Below are positions 6,024 to 15,275 of a stretch of DNA of 42,839 nt, in pieces. The notes below the pieces were generated by a model. The model made no database searches. It was given only the letters and a program-made list of their open reading frames with translations, and was not told the DNA's origin. Position numbers and translations under genes: made by a program. Where the stretch lies: contig JAVBNP010000012.1 of NCBI GenBank assembly GCA_031551455.1, forward strand, positions 1 to 42,839, written 5' to 3'. This stretch comes from JAIRLS01 sp031551455. Its GTDB lineage: Bacteria > Bacteroidota > Bacteroidia > Bacteroidales > UBA4181. How positions within the stretch are numbered: position 1 is the first letter of the stretch; the number at the start of each line of letters is the position of its first letter.

Positions 6024-8498
6024 ATGACACATAGACTGTTGTTTTTCATCCTGTTTTTGGGATTATCCCCGAAAATAGCCGCGGATACTCCGCCGACTGC
6101 ACAGAAAGGACGTCTGCAGGCCATCCCTTTCGACCAAGTACGGTTGCAGGATCAATTTTGGGCGCCCCGGTTCGAAAAGCTGAATCGGGTAACCCTGCCC
6201 CACGCTCTGCAAAAAAACGAACCGGGAGTAGAAAACCTGCGGCGCACGGCCAACTTTTTGGCCGGTGTGCCGGACCAAATGCCGGTGCGCAGCCTCTTTC
6301 TGGTGTCAGACCTTTACAAAACCATGGAAGCCGCAGCCTATTCACTGACCATTACGCCCAACCGTTCGCTGGAAGCACGGATGGATTCGATCATCACTTT
6401 GATTGCGGCGGCCCAGAAACCGGATGGATACATGTATGAAGCTCACGTTTGCGGCGTCCCGATCGTGGAAGATATGGGAGCCCGGCCCTACGAACGCCTC
6501 AATCTGAGCCACGAACTGTACAACATGGGACACTTGTACGAAGCGGCCGTAGCTTATTATAAAGCTACCGGAAAAGGCGCGCTGCTGCAGGTGGCCGAAA
6601 AGCACGCCTGCCACGTCAACCGAGTCTTTTTTGAAGGCGACCCTGGCTACAACGGAGGAAAACCGATTAATGCCATCTCGGGCCATCCGGAAATTGAACT
6701 GGCGCTGTGCAAGCTGTTTACCGCCACGAGTGACTCGCTCTATTTGAAAATGGCCTCTCGCTTTGTGGCTCTGCGGGGCGACCGGTTGGCCGACACCATT
6801 TTTTACCACAACAAGGCCCAAGGGCAGGAACACATGCCGCTGAAAGATCAGCGCGAACCGGCCGGGCACGCCGTCTGTGCAGCCTACATCTACGCCGGCA
6901 TGTCGGATGTAGATGCCCTTTGCGGAACCGACACCTACGAAATGGCTCTTAATTCAATATGGGACAATCTGATGCGTACCCGCATTGCCCTGACCGGGGG
7001 ACTGGGAGCTGTGCGGGGAATCGAGGGCTTCGGGCCGCCCTATGAATTACCCAACAAATTGGCCTACAATGAGACCTGTGCCTCGGTGGCCAACGTACTG
7101 CTCGAACAGCGGCTCTTCCTCACCCACCGGGATGCCCGCTATCTGGATATACTCGAATGCGCCCTCTATAATGGGGCCTTGGCGGGGATCAATCTCGAAG
7201 GCGACCGTTTCTTTTACGTCAACCCGCTCGAAGCGGACGGGCTGACACCTTTCAACTTGGGCAGCCGTGGTCGTCAGCCATGGTATGGTTGCGCCTGCTG
7301 CCCGCCGAACATCGCCCGGCTACTGGCCGCTGTCGGCAGCTACTTTTATGCCCACACCGACACCGATATCTACTGCACGCTCTATGCTACCAACCGCACG
7401 GAGATTTCGTTGAAAGAGGGAGCCGTAGGCCTGGAACAACAGTCGAATTATCCCTTTTCGGGCGAAGCATCTTGGACAATAACTCCCGAACAGCCGATGC
7501 ATTTTGCCATGCGGCTGCGCATCCCCACCTGGGCTCGTAGCGGGGAATTTCTGCCGGGTGGTCTGTATACCTACGCCAATGCCGGAACGGATTCTTGGAA
7601 CGTACGGGTGAACGGAAAAAAAGTGAAGGCGAAACTGGAAAAAGGCTTTGCCGTTATCGAACGTCGCTGGAAGCCGGGGGACCGGGTGGAACTATCGTTA
7701 CCCCTCGTACCGCGCTACGTGCAAGCCAGGCCCGAAGTAGAGGCTGACCGTGACCGTCTGGCGGTGGTTTGCGGGCCGCTGGTCTATTGCGCCGAGGAGG
7801 CCGACAACGGACTGGTACAACGTTATTGGCTGCCGAAACCCGCTGCCCTGTCGCGCACATCAATAATCGAAGATCCTTTGCAGGGCTTGACGGCTGTCGA
7901 AACCACCGCCGCCAAGCTGGACACCACCGGCCGGATGCCGTTACGACTGATTCCTTATTATGCTTGGGACAACCGGGGCGACCGCTCGATGATTGTTTGG
8001 TTACCCCGCACCGAGGCTCAAGCTCGCGAATCACTGCCGACCACCGAAAAAAATAAAAGTTGGCTGCGCGAGATGTACCTCACTTGTAAAAATACCCGGG
8101 AAGAACAGGAAGCCCTGTTTGACGGCATGGTTCCCTTCCGCTCGCATCACCAAGGCTATTCAAGTTGGACCAGTCGAGGCTGCGAGAGTGAGCCACAGCA
8201 GCTCGAATTTCTATTCAAGGCTCCCCGCACATTGGAAAGTATCGCGGTTTTCTGGATCGCCGATGCCCGCACCACTACCTTGCTGCCCGAAAAATGGAGC
8301 GTGGAATACCTCGACGGAGGTGAGTGGAAGTCGATGCGCCACTACGTCACCGACACTTACGGCTTGGAACTCGACGGTTTCAACGAGGTTCGCCCGGCGA
8401 GCAAACTGCGCTGCGAAGGGTTGAGACTGAAGCTCACTCCCCAACCCGGTCACAGCGTAGGCATTGCTGAACTTCAAATCAACCTATCCGACCAATAA
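6024..8498 (+). CDS. Secreted GH127 glycosidase (beta-L-arabinofuranosidase family, DUF1680)
   Basis: About 824 residues from the ATG at 6024, which begins a signal peptide (RLLFFILFLGLSPKIAA). The ORF opens at 5811, but that part overlaps the transposase relic. The (alpha/alpha)6 catalytic domain has the family's metal/nucleophile set: Glu350 and Cys352 in AYNETCASVANVLLEQ, and Cys425-Cys426 in WYGCACCPPNIARLL. These correspond to Glu338, Cys340, Cys417 and Cys418 of HypBA1, where the first Cys of the pair is the nucleophile held by zinc. Beta-sandwich domains follow, and the C terminus is discoidin-like (LEFLFKAPRTLESIAVFWIA). The likely substrate is a terminal beta-L-arabinofuranoside, but GH127 members vary. 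The gene is visibly GC-richer than its neighbours (one 60-base line at 7261 has 42 G+C), suggesting recent acquisition. Confidence 0.92.
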   Translation: MTHRLLFFILFLGLSPKIAADTPPTAQKGRLQAIPFDQVRLQDQFWAPRFEKLNRVTLPHALQKNEPGVENLRRTANFLAGVPDQMPVRSLFLVSDLYKTMEAAAYSLTITPNRSLEARMDSIITLIAAAQKPDGYMYEAHVCGVPIVEDMGARPYERLNLSHELYNMGHLYEAAVAYYKATGKGALLQVAEKHACHVNRVFFEGDPGYNGGKPINAISGHPEIELALCKLFTATSDSLYLKMASRFVALRGDRLADTIFYHNKAQGQEHMPLKDQREPAGHAVCAAYIYAGMSDVDALCGTDTYEMALNSIWDNLMRTRIALTGGLGAVRGIEGFGPPYELPNKLAYNETCASVANVLLEQRLFLTHRDARYLDILECALYNGALAGINLEGDRFFYVNPLEADGLTPFNLGSRGRQPWYGCACCPPNIARLLAAVGSYFYAHTDTDIYCTLYATNRTEISLKEGAVGLEQQSNYPFSGEASWTITPEQPMHFAMRLRIPTWARSGEFLPGGLYTYANAGTDSWNVRVNGKKVKAKLEKGFAVIERRWKPGDRVELSLPLVPRYVQARPEVEADRDRLAVVCGPLVYCAEEADNGLVQRYWLPKPAALSRTSIIEDPLQGLTAVETTAAKLDTTGRMPLRLIPYYAWDNRGDRSMIVWLPRTEAQARESLPTTEKNKSWLREMYLTCKNTREEQEALFDGMVPFRSHHQGYSSWTSRGCESEPQQLEFLFKAPRTLESIAVFWIADARTTTLLPEKWSVEYLDGGEWKSMRHYVTDTYGLELDGFNEVRPASKLRCEGLRLKLTPQPGHSVGIAELQINLSDQ

Positions 8499-8508
8499 AT
8501 TGCTCCCC

Positions 8509-8537
8509 GTTGAGCAGTAATTGCATTGCCGCTCAAC
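8509..8537. repeat. Short inverted repeat after the GH127 gene
   Basis: gttgagc and gctcaac frame agtaattgcattgcc. No T run follows. The word attgcattgccgctcaac is related to motifs at 2526 and 3530, so it may be a fragment of the same intergenic repeat family. Confidence 0.45.
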
Positions 8538-8567
8538 AGAGAAACAACGAAAGGGCGCCCCGAAAAT

Positions 8568-9332
8568 ATGAAAACATTATCCGCCATTCTGTTTTACTTT
8601 CTTTTTGTCCTTTCCGCATTTGGAGAAACGGATAAAAATGAAGCAAAAACCATTCACATATTCGTAGCCCTTTGCGACAACAAATATCAAGGCATTGTTC
8701 CCGTACCAACGACGATTGGTAACGGGCAAAATCCCAACACCAATCTTTATTGGGGTTGCGGTTACGGTATGCGCACTTTCTTCAAAAAAAGCAAGGAGTG
8801 GAAATTAATTGCAACGCGGAAAGTAAGTGATGTTATACTCGAAAGACTTATTTTTAAACACACCGTAAAAAATTATTATTTGATCGCCGACGCTTACGAC
8901 GGACAGTATATTAACCGGTGTACGAAAGATTTTCTGAACGGAAGTTGCGGAAATCAAAAAGACACGTTGCAACTTGACGGCAAAACTTTAGGTATTGGCG
9001 GCAATGCCGCTCTTTTGGCATACATCGGTCATGACGGGTTAATGGATTTTCAACTATCCGATACCTATTCAAACCCGGATGATAAGACACGAGATGTGAT
9101 GATACTGGCGTGTTACAGCAAACGTTTTTTCGGTCCTCATCTGAAAGCGGCAAATGTAAACCCGCTGCTTTGGACGACTAATTTGATGTGTCCCGAAGCC
9201 TATACCTTGCACGATGCTCTGGTCAATGCGGAAACCAATGAAAATATCCGCGAAAAAGCGGCAGCGGCATACGCTAAATATCAAAAATGCAGTCTGAAAG
9301 CAGCAAAAGGATTGCTGACAACAGGATGGTAG
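8568..9332 (+). CDS. Secreted protein with a possible caspase-like His-Cys dyad
   Basis: 254 residues from the ATG at 8568, which opens a signal peptide (TLSAILFYFLFVLSAFGE); the upstream start at 8526 does not. A first strand (IHIFVALCDN) is followed by a conserved-looking IVPVPTTIGNGQNPNTNLYWGCGYG. Next come LLAYIGHDGLMDF with His155 at the end of a hydrophobic strand, then DVMILACYSKRFF with Cys182 at the end of the next. Strand-H-(x)G followed by strand-xxAC is the arrangement of clan CD peptidases (caspase, clostripain, gingipain). C-terminal LLWTTNLMCPEAYTLHDAL and a helical tail ending LLTTGW complete it. I recall uncharacterised homologues with the same motifs but no named function. 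The peptidase assignment is inference. Confidence 0.75.
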   Translation: MKTLSAILFYFLFVLSAFGETDKNEAKTIHIFVALCDNKYQGIVPVPTTIGNGQNPNTNLYWGCGYGMRTFFKKSKEWKLIATRKVSDVILERLIFKHTVKNYYLIADAYDGQYINRCTKDFLNGSCGNQKDTLQLDGKTLGIGGNAALLAYIGHDGLMDFQLSDTYSNPDDKTRDVMILACYSKRFFGPHLKAANVNPLLWTTNLMCPEAYTLHDALVNAETNENIREKAAAAYAKYQKCSLKAAKGLLTTGW

Positions 9333-9415
9333 CCGGAATGTCCAAAAGTATAAGCCAATGAATCGAGAACAAAGTCTATTGGACCGATTTTAATCGACAT
9401 GAAAACCGATAGAAC

Positions 9416-10240
9416 ATGAAATCAATACCGAAAATCATCATCATCTTTATATCGATCACGCTCGGATCGAATCAAGCGAATGCATGTTCCATTCTTTATT
9501 ACAAGGATACCGTAACGGGTAAAATTTACGTAGCCAATAATGAAGATTATTGGTACGACGTAAACCCGTACATAAAGTTGATTCCCGAAAGTAAAAACCG
9601 ATATGCGAGACTCTGGTACGGTTGGAACGATTTCGCGCAAGGCGGAGTAAACGAATTCGGGTTGTTTTTCGATGCCGCGACAACTCCGAAAGAACCCGAA
9701 ATTATCGGATACCGCAATCCGGGAAAAAGAAACTTGGGAGACGAAATCCTTTCAAAATGCAAAACAATATACGAGGCTGTCGATTACTTGGAACAACAAA
9801 AAATCGCATTGACGGACGGTCACATGTTTTTCGGCGACGGCGCGGGAGACGCGATTGTCGTAGAGTGGATCAACGGAGAAAAAAAGCTCACCTCCATCAA
9901 TGACCATTATCTGATCGCAACAAATTTTCTGCTGGCAGATCCTTCAAAAGGCAATTATCCCTGCCCGAGATACGACGCAATGAAAAAGGAATTGCTTTCC
10001 GTTAAGGAGAAAAACGTTCCCGTCGATTTAAAGCAAATAGGAAACATTGCGGCCAAAGCCGTTCAAGTGCCGACAAAGGATGAGCATAACAGGGAAGGCG
10101 GCACGCTTTATTCGACGTTTATCGACTTGACGGATATGGAATTTATACTCGTTTATAAACTCGACAACTCAAAAATAACCCGATTAAACTTGCGAGAAGA
10201 GTTTTCGGCCGGCAAAGAGAAAAAAATTAAATTGAAATAG
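9416..10240 (+). CDS. Secreted Ntn-hydrolase, linear amide C-N hydrolase / choloylglycine hydrolase-like
   Basis: 274 residues. A signal peptide (IPKIIIIFISITLGSNQANA) ends directly before Cys24 of CSILYYKD, so cleavage would expose the N-terminal nucleophile used by penicillin V acylase/bile salt hydrolase-type enzymes. Other family marks: YVANNEDYW at 39-46 (position of the Arg/Asp-Asn loop), FAQGGVNEFGLFFDAATTP, HMFFGDGAGDAIVVEW and LIATNFLLADPSKGNYPCPRY. Length (~250 mature residues) is at the short end. The substrate cannot be read from the sequence; secreted members cleave N-acyl amides or act on peptides. It lies 83 bases after the caspase-like gene on the same strand. Confidence 0.85.
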   Translation: MKSIPKIIIIFISITLGSNQANACSILYYKDTVTGKIYVANNEDYWYDVNPYIKLIPESKNRYARLWYGWNDFAQGGVNEFGLFFDAATTPKEPEIIGYRNPGKRNLGDEILSKCKTIYEAVDYLEQQKIALTDGHMFFGDGAGDAIVVEWINGEKKLTSINDHYLIATNFLLADPSKGNYPCPRYDAMKKELLSVKEKNVPVDLKQIGNIAAKAVQVPTKDEHNREGGTLYSTFIDLTDMEFILVYKLDNSKITRLNLREEFSAGKEKKIKLK

Positions 10241-10315
10241 CCGATTATCCGCTCGTCCTCCGGAAGAGATCATGATAATGAAACCCGATATACGAATAAT
10301 TTAGTCTTAATGATT

Positions 10316-10323
10316 TATATTTG
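10316..10323 (+). promoter_or_regulatory. -7 promoter box for the DUF5107 gene
   Basis: TATATTTG fits TAnnTTTG and is 36 bases before the ATG at 10360. Confidence 0.5.
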
Positions 10324-10359
10324 TTCCGTTCTAAAAACGACTAAATAAAATCCGCAACC

Positions 10360-13300
10360 ATGAACCGCTGTCTGATCTTTTACATTTCGGCAATGTGCAT
10401 CTTATCAACCGCATGCAAAAAAACGTCTTCGATCAAAGAAGAATCAATCACGTTAAAAACCTATCCGTACGGCGATCCTGATCCCGTGGCTCGACCGCAA
10501 AATACGTTTTACCCGTATTTCCGTTTTGACGGTTATTCCGCCGAAGGAAAAGACTCGACATGGAAAGCCGTGGTAATGGAAAACCCGTACGTCAAAGTGG
10601 TTGTTATGCCCGACATCGGCGGGAAAATTTGGGGTGCCATCGAGAAAAGTACCAGCGAAGAATTCATCTATTACAACAAGTCGGCGAAATTTCGCGACAT
10701 CGCCATGCGCGGTCCTTGGACTTCCGGCGGAATCGAAGCCAATTTCGGCATTATCGGTCACGTACCCACCACTTCGGCGCCCGTCGATTATTGCGTTCGA
10801 ACCAACGACGACGGCAGCGTCAGTTGTTTCATCGGTGCATTGGAATTGGTTACCCGTACATGGTGGCAGGTGGAAATCAATTTACCTGCGGACAAAGCGT
10901 ATTTCACCACTAAAACCACATGGCATAATGCCTCGCCCGTGCAACAACCGTATTACCATTGGATGAATGCCGGATATGCGGCTTCCGACGATTTGGAATT
11001 TTATTTCACGGGGCAATACTATATCGGCCACGACGGCGATGTACACGCTTGGCCGAAAAACGAAAACGGACGGATGATGTCCGAATATGCGCAAAACGAT
11101 TTCGGGTCGTACAAATCGTACCACGTCATGGGCGAACTGAATAATTTCTACGCCGCCTATTACCACAACCGAAACTTCGGGTCGGTGCATTATGCGCCGT
11201 ACGATGAAAAATTGGGCATGAAGATTTGGATTTGGGGACTTTCACGTCAAGGGATGATTTGGGAAGACCTTCTTACCGATACCAACGGGCAATACGTGGA
11301 ATTGCAGTCGGGACGACTTTATAATCAAGCGGCCTCGGGCAGTATCATGACACCGTTTAAACAGTTCGCTTTCGAACCCTATGCCACCGACAGTTGGACG
11401 GAATACTGGTATCCCGTGAAGGATACAAAAGGCGTAACGGAAGCCGACGAATACGGCGTATTATCGTTGACAAAAGAAACGAATGATTCGTATTCATTGC
11501 ATTTTTGTCCCGTGCAAAAGATCGATGCCGATTTGACGATTACCTCGCAAGGAAAAGAAATTTTCAAAAAGAGATTGAATCTTAAGCCGATGGAAACATG
11601 GAGCGAAACAAACATCGCGGCAAAAGATTTGTCGTTGGAAGACTTAAAAATCACGTTGGGTAACGGTTTGTCCGAATATTCGGGAAGCAAACCGTTAAGC
11701 CGGCCTCGAGAAACGGCTGCCGATTTCGATTGGAATTCGACATACGGGCTTTACCTTCGCGGACAACAGGAGATGGATCGGAAATCCGACAAAAATGCGG
11801 AAACCTATCTGCTGAGATGTTTGGAAAAAGATCCGTTTTTCGTCCCTGCCGTCAATGCGATAGCGACACTTCGATTCAAACAAGGCCGTTACGTCGAAGT
11901 TTTGTGGCACATGCGCAAGGCATTGTCGGTGAATGCTTATGATCCGGACGCAAACATGCTCTACGGATTGGCAAATTCCCGCCTCGGTAACGATGTCGAT
12001 GCCAAAGACGGATTTTCGGTGGCCGCATTGACGGCTTCGCACCGAGCGGCGGCATATACTTGTTTGGCTCGCGAATACGCTAAAGACCGGAATTGGAAAC
12101 GTGTGCTGCATTATACGCAACAAAGTCTCCGCTCCGACGGCCGCAACACGGATGCCGTACAATTACAAGCCGTAGCGTATCGCCTTACCGGACAAACGGA
12201 TAAAGCACGGAGTATTGTCGGTCGTTTGCTGAAATCGGCGCCTTTGAACCAATTTGCCCGCTACGAAGAATATAAAAACGGCGGTTCGAAACAGATGTTT
12301 ACGTCGGGCATCCGAAACGAATTGCCGTATCAAACTTATATCGAGATGGCGATTTGGTATCAAGAACTCGGCTGCAGCGATGAAGCCTTGGAATTATTCG
12401 CTTTGGCCGATAATCCCCTTGCCGATTACGGCGCTTCTTATCTGTTGCATCTGTCGGGTAAAGAATCCGAAAGTGATGCATTGTTGAAAAAAGCGGAACA
12501 AGCCTCGCCCGCATTGGTGTTTCCTTATCGTCCCGAAATGCTGCCCGCATTGGAACGAGCCGTGCAAAAATCGAATAATCCCGTCAATAAATATTATCTC
12601 GGCATATTGTACATGGCTTTGGGCAGAGACGATGACGGAAAGGGCCAGTTGGAAGAATGCGGCAACGACATCACTTATGCTCCTTTTTACCTCGCGCGCG
12701 CGCAATTCCGTGAGGGTAATGCCGTGCTTGCCGATTTGAAAAAAGCCGAAAGCATTGAAAAATCATGGCGTACGGGTGTTGCTTTGATTCAATATTACGA
12801 AAATGCGAATCAAAAAGAGGAAATGTTTCGATATGCAACCGAATACAAACAACTGTATCCGGCCAATTACGTCATTGGATTGAAATATGCCGCTTCATTG
12901 TTGAACATGGGACAATACCAAACTTGCATCGATTATTTGACGGGACTTACGGTGCTTCCCAACGAATGTGCCTACGACGGTCGTGCACTTTATCGCGATG
13001 CTTGGTTGTTCCTTGCCATGCAAAGCATTGCCGCAAAAGATTACGACAAAGCGTTGCAACAAATCGAAGGATCGAAACAATGGCCCGAAAACCTCGGCGT
13101 GGGAAAACCTTACGACGAAGACATCGACTTGCGCTCCGAAAATTATTTGACGGCGTGGTGTTTGTTGCGTAAGGGCGACAAAGCAAAAGCCGACGAAGCA
13201 ACCAATAACGTGATCGCCGGAAAAGGTGCCAATGCCAACGAACTGTTGTCGGCCTTGGCATTGAAACGCAACGGTAACGGGAAACAAGCCGACGAAAGAA

Positions 13301-13494
13301 TGGCAACGTTCGTTCGTATCAACGACAACAAAAGCGTGGCCGCATGGTGCGAATCGGTATATAAAAACAACGGAAGTACCGCCGGAATCAAACCCGTAAT
13401 GCAAACTTCAGCGCAGAATGCGGCATGGGAAGGCGGTCCCGGAAAAGATTACGAATTGGCCATCGTCGAACGAATCATGCAAGTTTGCAAATAA
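10360..13494 (+). CDS. DUF5107 / TPR lipoprotein
   Basis: 1044 residues. Lipoprotein signal: FYISAMCILSTAC, Cys19. Residues ~30-400 form the DUF5107 domain, which has a galactose-mutarotase-like beta-sandwich look (NPYVKVVVMPDIGGKIWGAI, TTWHNASPVQQPYYHWMNAG, ASGSIMTPFKQFAFEPYATDSW). From ~460 on there are TPR-like helical repeats (AETYLLRCLEKDPFFVPAVN, YVEVLWHMRKALSVNAYDPD, and further repeats to ~1000). Family members are large cell-surface proteins of gut Bacteroidetes often found in glycan-use loci. Biochemical function is not established to my knowledge. Here it is convergent with a GH29 fucosidase and follows three other exported hydrolases, so a role in carbohydrate handling is plausible. 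Confidence 0.85.
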   Translation: MNRCLIFYISAMCILSTACKKTSSIKEESITLKTYPYGDPDPVARPQNTFYPYFRFDGYSAEGKDSTWKAVVMENPYVKVVVMPDIGGKIWGAIEKSTSEEFIYYNKSAKFRDIAMRGPWTSGGIEANFGIIGHVPTTSAPVDYCVRTNDDGSVSCFIGALELVTRTWWQVEINLPADKAYFTTKTTWHNASPVQQPYYHWMNAGYAASDDLEFYFTGQYYIGHDGDVHAWPKNENGRMMSEYAQNDFGSYKSYHVMGELNNFYAAYYHNRNFGSVHYAPYDEKLGMKIWIWGLSRQGMIWEDLLTDTNGQYVELQSGRLYNQAASGSIMTPFKQFAFEPYATDSWTEYWYPVKDTKGVTEADEYGVLSLTKETNDSYSLHFCPVQKIDADLTITSQGKEIFKKRLNLKPMETWSETNIAAKDLSLEDLKITLGNGLSEYSGSKPLSRPRETAADFDWNSTYGLYLRGQQEMDRKSDKNAETYLLRCLEKDPFFVPAVNAIATLRFKQGRYVEVLWHMRKALSVNAYDPDANMLYGLANSRLGNDVDAKDGFSVAALTASHRAAAYTCLAREYAKDRNWKRVLHYTQQSLRSDGRNTDAVQLQAVAYRLTGQTDKARSIVGRLLKSAPLNQFARYEEYKNGGSKQMFTSGIRNELPYQTYIEMAIWYQELGCSDEALELFALADNPLADYGASYLLHLSGKESESDALLKKAEQASPALVFPYRPEMLPALERAVQKSNNPVNKYYLGILYMALGRDDDGKGQLEECGNDITYAPFYLARAQFREGNAVLADLKKAESIEKSWRTGVALIQYYENANQKEEMFRYATEYKQLYPANYVIGLKYAASLLNMGQYQTCIDYLTGLTVLPNECAYDGRALYRDAWLFLAMQSIAAKDYDKALQQIEGSKQWPENLGVGKPYDEDIDLRSENYLTAWCLLRKGDKAKADEATNNVIAGKGANANELLSALALKRNGNGKQADERMATFVRINDNKSVAAWCESVYKNNGSTAGIKPVMQTSAQNAAWEGGPGKDYELAIVERIMQVCK

Positions 13495-13514
13495 CCGAAC
13501 ATCGGCGAATCCTT

Positions 13515-13547
13515 AAACCTATCAGGTTTTTGAAACCTGATAGGTTT
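13515..13547. repeat. Perfect intergenic palindrome, AACCTATCAGGTT type
   Basis: aaacctatcaggttt-ttg-aaacctgataggttt is a perfect inverted repeat around a 3-base loop. The same design with different stems occurs at 13558, 20736 and 22766. Confidence 0.85.
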
Positions 13548-13557
13548 GATTGGTTAT

Positions 13558-13590
13558 AAACCTACCGGGTTTAAAGCCCCCGGTAGGTTT
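13558..13590. repeat. Intergenic palindrome, second unit
   Basis: aaacctaccgggtttaaagc, then ccccggtaggttt. The stems carry one imperfection; it is adjacent to the palindrome at 13515-13547 and likely belongs to the same family. Confidence 0.75.
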
Positions 13591-13608
13591 TTGACAGTTT
13601 TATTTATA

Positions 13609-13644
13609 AAAAGCGAGTCTCGAAATTTTTTCGGGACTCGCTTT
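13609..13644. terminator. Bidirectional hairpin between convergent genes
   Basis: aagcgagtctcga / tcgggactcgctt pair around a T-rich loop, flanked by A and T runs. It lies between the ends of the DUF5107 gene (+) and the fucosidase gene (-), as expected for a shared terminator. Confidence 0.65.
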
Positions 13645-13666
13645 CTTATTTCATCAATTCAATCGC

Positions 13667-15064
13667 CTACAAACAATTCGACAATTTAAATACCCATGCA
13701 TATTCGCAAGGATTTTGAGTCGGAGACAGGGTCGGCGGATCAATGGTCAAACTTTTTCCTCCGTGCGAATATTTAACCTTCATGTTGGTTCCCAACAAAC
13801 CGACGGCGGAGGGTTTCTTGACGACATTCGGAATCGTGATCGATTTTTCGGGATATTTGGTGCAAATCACGTATAAATCTTTTCCTTTAGCGGTGAAATA
13901 CGCTTGAATGTTCTGTTGTTTGGATGCCGCATCCCACGATGTTGTTCCGTAGATCGCCTCTCCGTTTATTTTCAGCCATTTACCCATGTCCATCAAACGT
14001 TGTTGCATGATGACCGGAATGCGACCATCGGCCGTCGGCCCGACGTTGAGCAACAGATTTCCGCCCATGGCCACTTTTTCGACCAACAGATGTACCAGTT
14101 GCTCTGACGTACTGTAATCCTCAAGGTTTTCGTTGCGGTTGTATCCGAACGAATGTCCGATTCCCCGACATTCTTCCCACGGATGATATATTCGTTTATC
14201 CTTCACGTTACCTTCGTGTACCAAATCGTATTCGGTAGTGTAGTATCCGCCGTGTTTTCCACGCGTTTCTTTTCCCCAACGATCGTTTACGACAACGGTT
14301 TCTTTCACCGGCGAGTCGTTGTACAACCATGCCAAAAATTCGGTGCTTTTCCATTTATCGGACGTATGTTCCCACTCGCCGTCGGGCCAAACGATATCCG
14401 GGCGGTAACGATTCACCAAATCCTTCATCTGCGGAAGCATGTGTTCATCCACGTACCGATTCAGATCGGATTTATACAACGGATTAAACCACTCGTAAAG
14501 CGAAAAATAAAAACCCATGTGCAATCCCGCTTTTTTCACCGCATCGGTCAAGTCACCGGCTAAATCGCGATGCGGTCCCACGTCAACGGCATTCCAATTC
14601 CATGATTGAGCGCTCGGCCACAAAGCAAAACCTTCGTGATGCTTGGATGTCAACACAATATATTTTGCTCCCGCTTCACGAAATAATGTTGCCCAATCGT
14701 CGGGCTTAAACATTTCGCATTTAAACCCCGATACAAAATCTTGATACGCGAATTTATCCCCGTAATTTTTACGATGAAAATCGACAAACAAAGGATTTAC
14801 CTTATTGTTTTTATCCGTCAATTTCCACCAATACCATTCGGCATAGCAATCGTAAATACCCGCACCGTCGGCCGGAAGAGGTCCCCACGCGGGAACGCTG
14901 TATAATCCCCAATGAATGAATATACCGAACTTGGCATCGGTAAACCATTGCGGTACGGGACGACTGTCAATCGAAGTCCAATCGGCCTCGTATTTTTTTT
15001 GCGCAAATGAATCGCTTGCCTGCCATATTCCGACAAAAAGCAGGCTCAAGACAAGTTTTTTCAT
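13667..15064 (-). CDS. Secreted alpha-L-fucosidase, GH29
   Basis: 465 residues with signal peptide (KKLVLSLLFVGIWQASDSFAQ). GH29 marks in order: WFTDAKFGIFIHWGLYSVPAW (substrate-pocket His), KYIVLTSKHHEGFALW at ~134-149 (paired His), RPDIVWPDGEWE at ~221-231 with Asp228 as probable nucleophile, and VGPTADGRIP near the domain end. It releases alpha-linked L-fucose from glycans; linkage preference cannot be told. Length is typical of the core catalytic domain plus a C-terminal beta-sandwich. A TATCTTTG -7 box on the minus strand (15097-15104) lies ~33 bases upstream of the start. Confidence 0.93.
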   Translation of the reverse strand: MKKLVLSLLFVGIWQASDSFAQKKYEADWTSIDSRPVPQWFTDAKFGIFIHWGLYSVPAWGPLPADGAGIYDCYAEWYWWKLTDKNNKVNPLFVDFHRKNYGDKFAYQDFVSGFKCEMFKPDDWATLFREAGAKYIVLTSKHHEGFALWPSAQSWNWNAVDVGPHRDLAGDLTDAVKKAGLHMGFYFSLYEWFNPLYKSDLNRYVDEHMLPQMKDLVNRYRPDIVWPDGEWEHTSDKWKSTEFLAWLYNDSPVKETVVVNDRWGKETRGKHGGYYTTEYDLVHEGNVKDKRIYHPWEECRGIGHSFGYNRNENLEDYSTSEQLVHLLVEKVAMGGNLLLNVGPTADGRIPVIMQQRLMDMGKWLKINGEAIYGTTSWDAASKQQNIQAYFTAKGKDLYVICTKYPEKSITIPNVVKKPSAVGLLGTNMKVKYSHGGKSLTIDPPTLSPTQNPCEYAWVFKLSNCL

Positions 15065-15096
15065 GATAATGTTCTTTATTGGTTTGCTTTATCTGT

Positions 15097-15104
15097 CAAA
15101 GATA
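15097..15104 (-). promoter_or_regulatory. -7 promoter box for the fucosidase gene
   Basis: Minus-strand TATCTTTG (plus-strand caaagata), 33 bases upstream of the start at 15064. Confidence 0.5.
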
Positions 15105-15275
15105 CGACAAATATTGTCGGTTCGGCGACTTTTCGAAACCGATGCTTCATTTTTCCGATGCATTCGGGTAATAACCGGTTGAATTTCGAACGTTTTTTAA
15201 TCGCGTTTTATCTCACTTTCGAGGCTTCCTCGTTCGTATTCGACAAATCTTCTATATTTGCGGCAAATTTTTTAT

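Noticed and set aside
13500..13660. CRISPR-like array
   Set aside because: The repeated words are palindromes with different stems and no regular spacers; no cas genes in the window.
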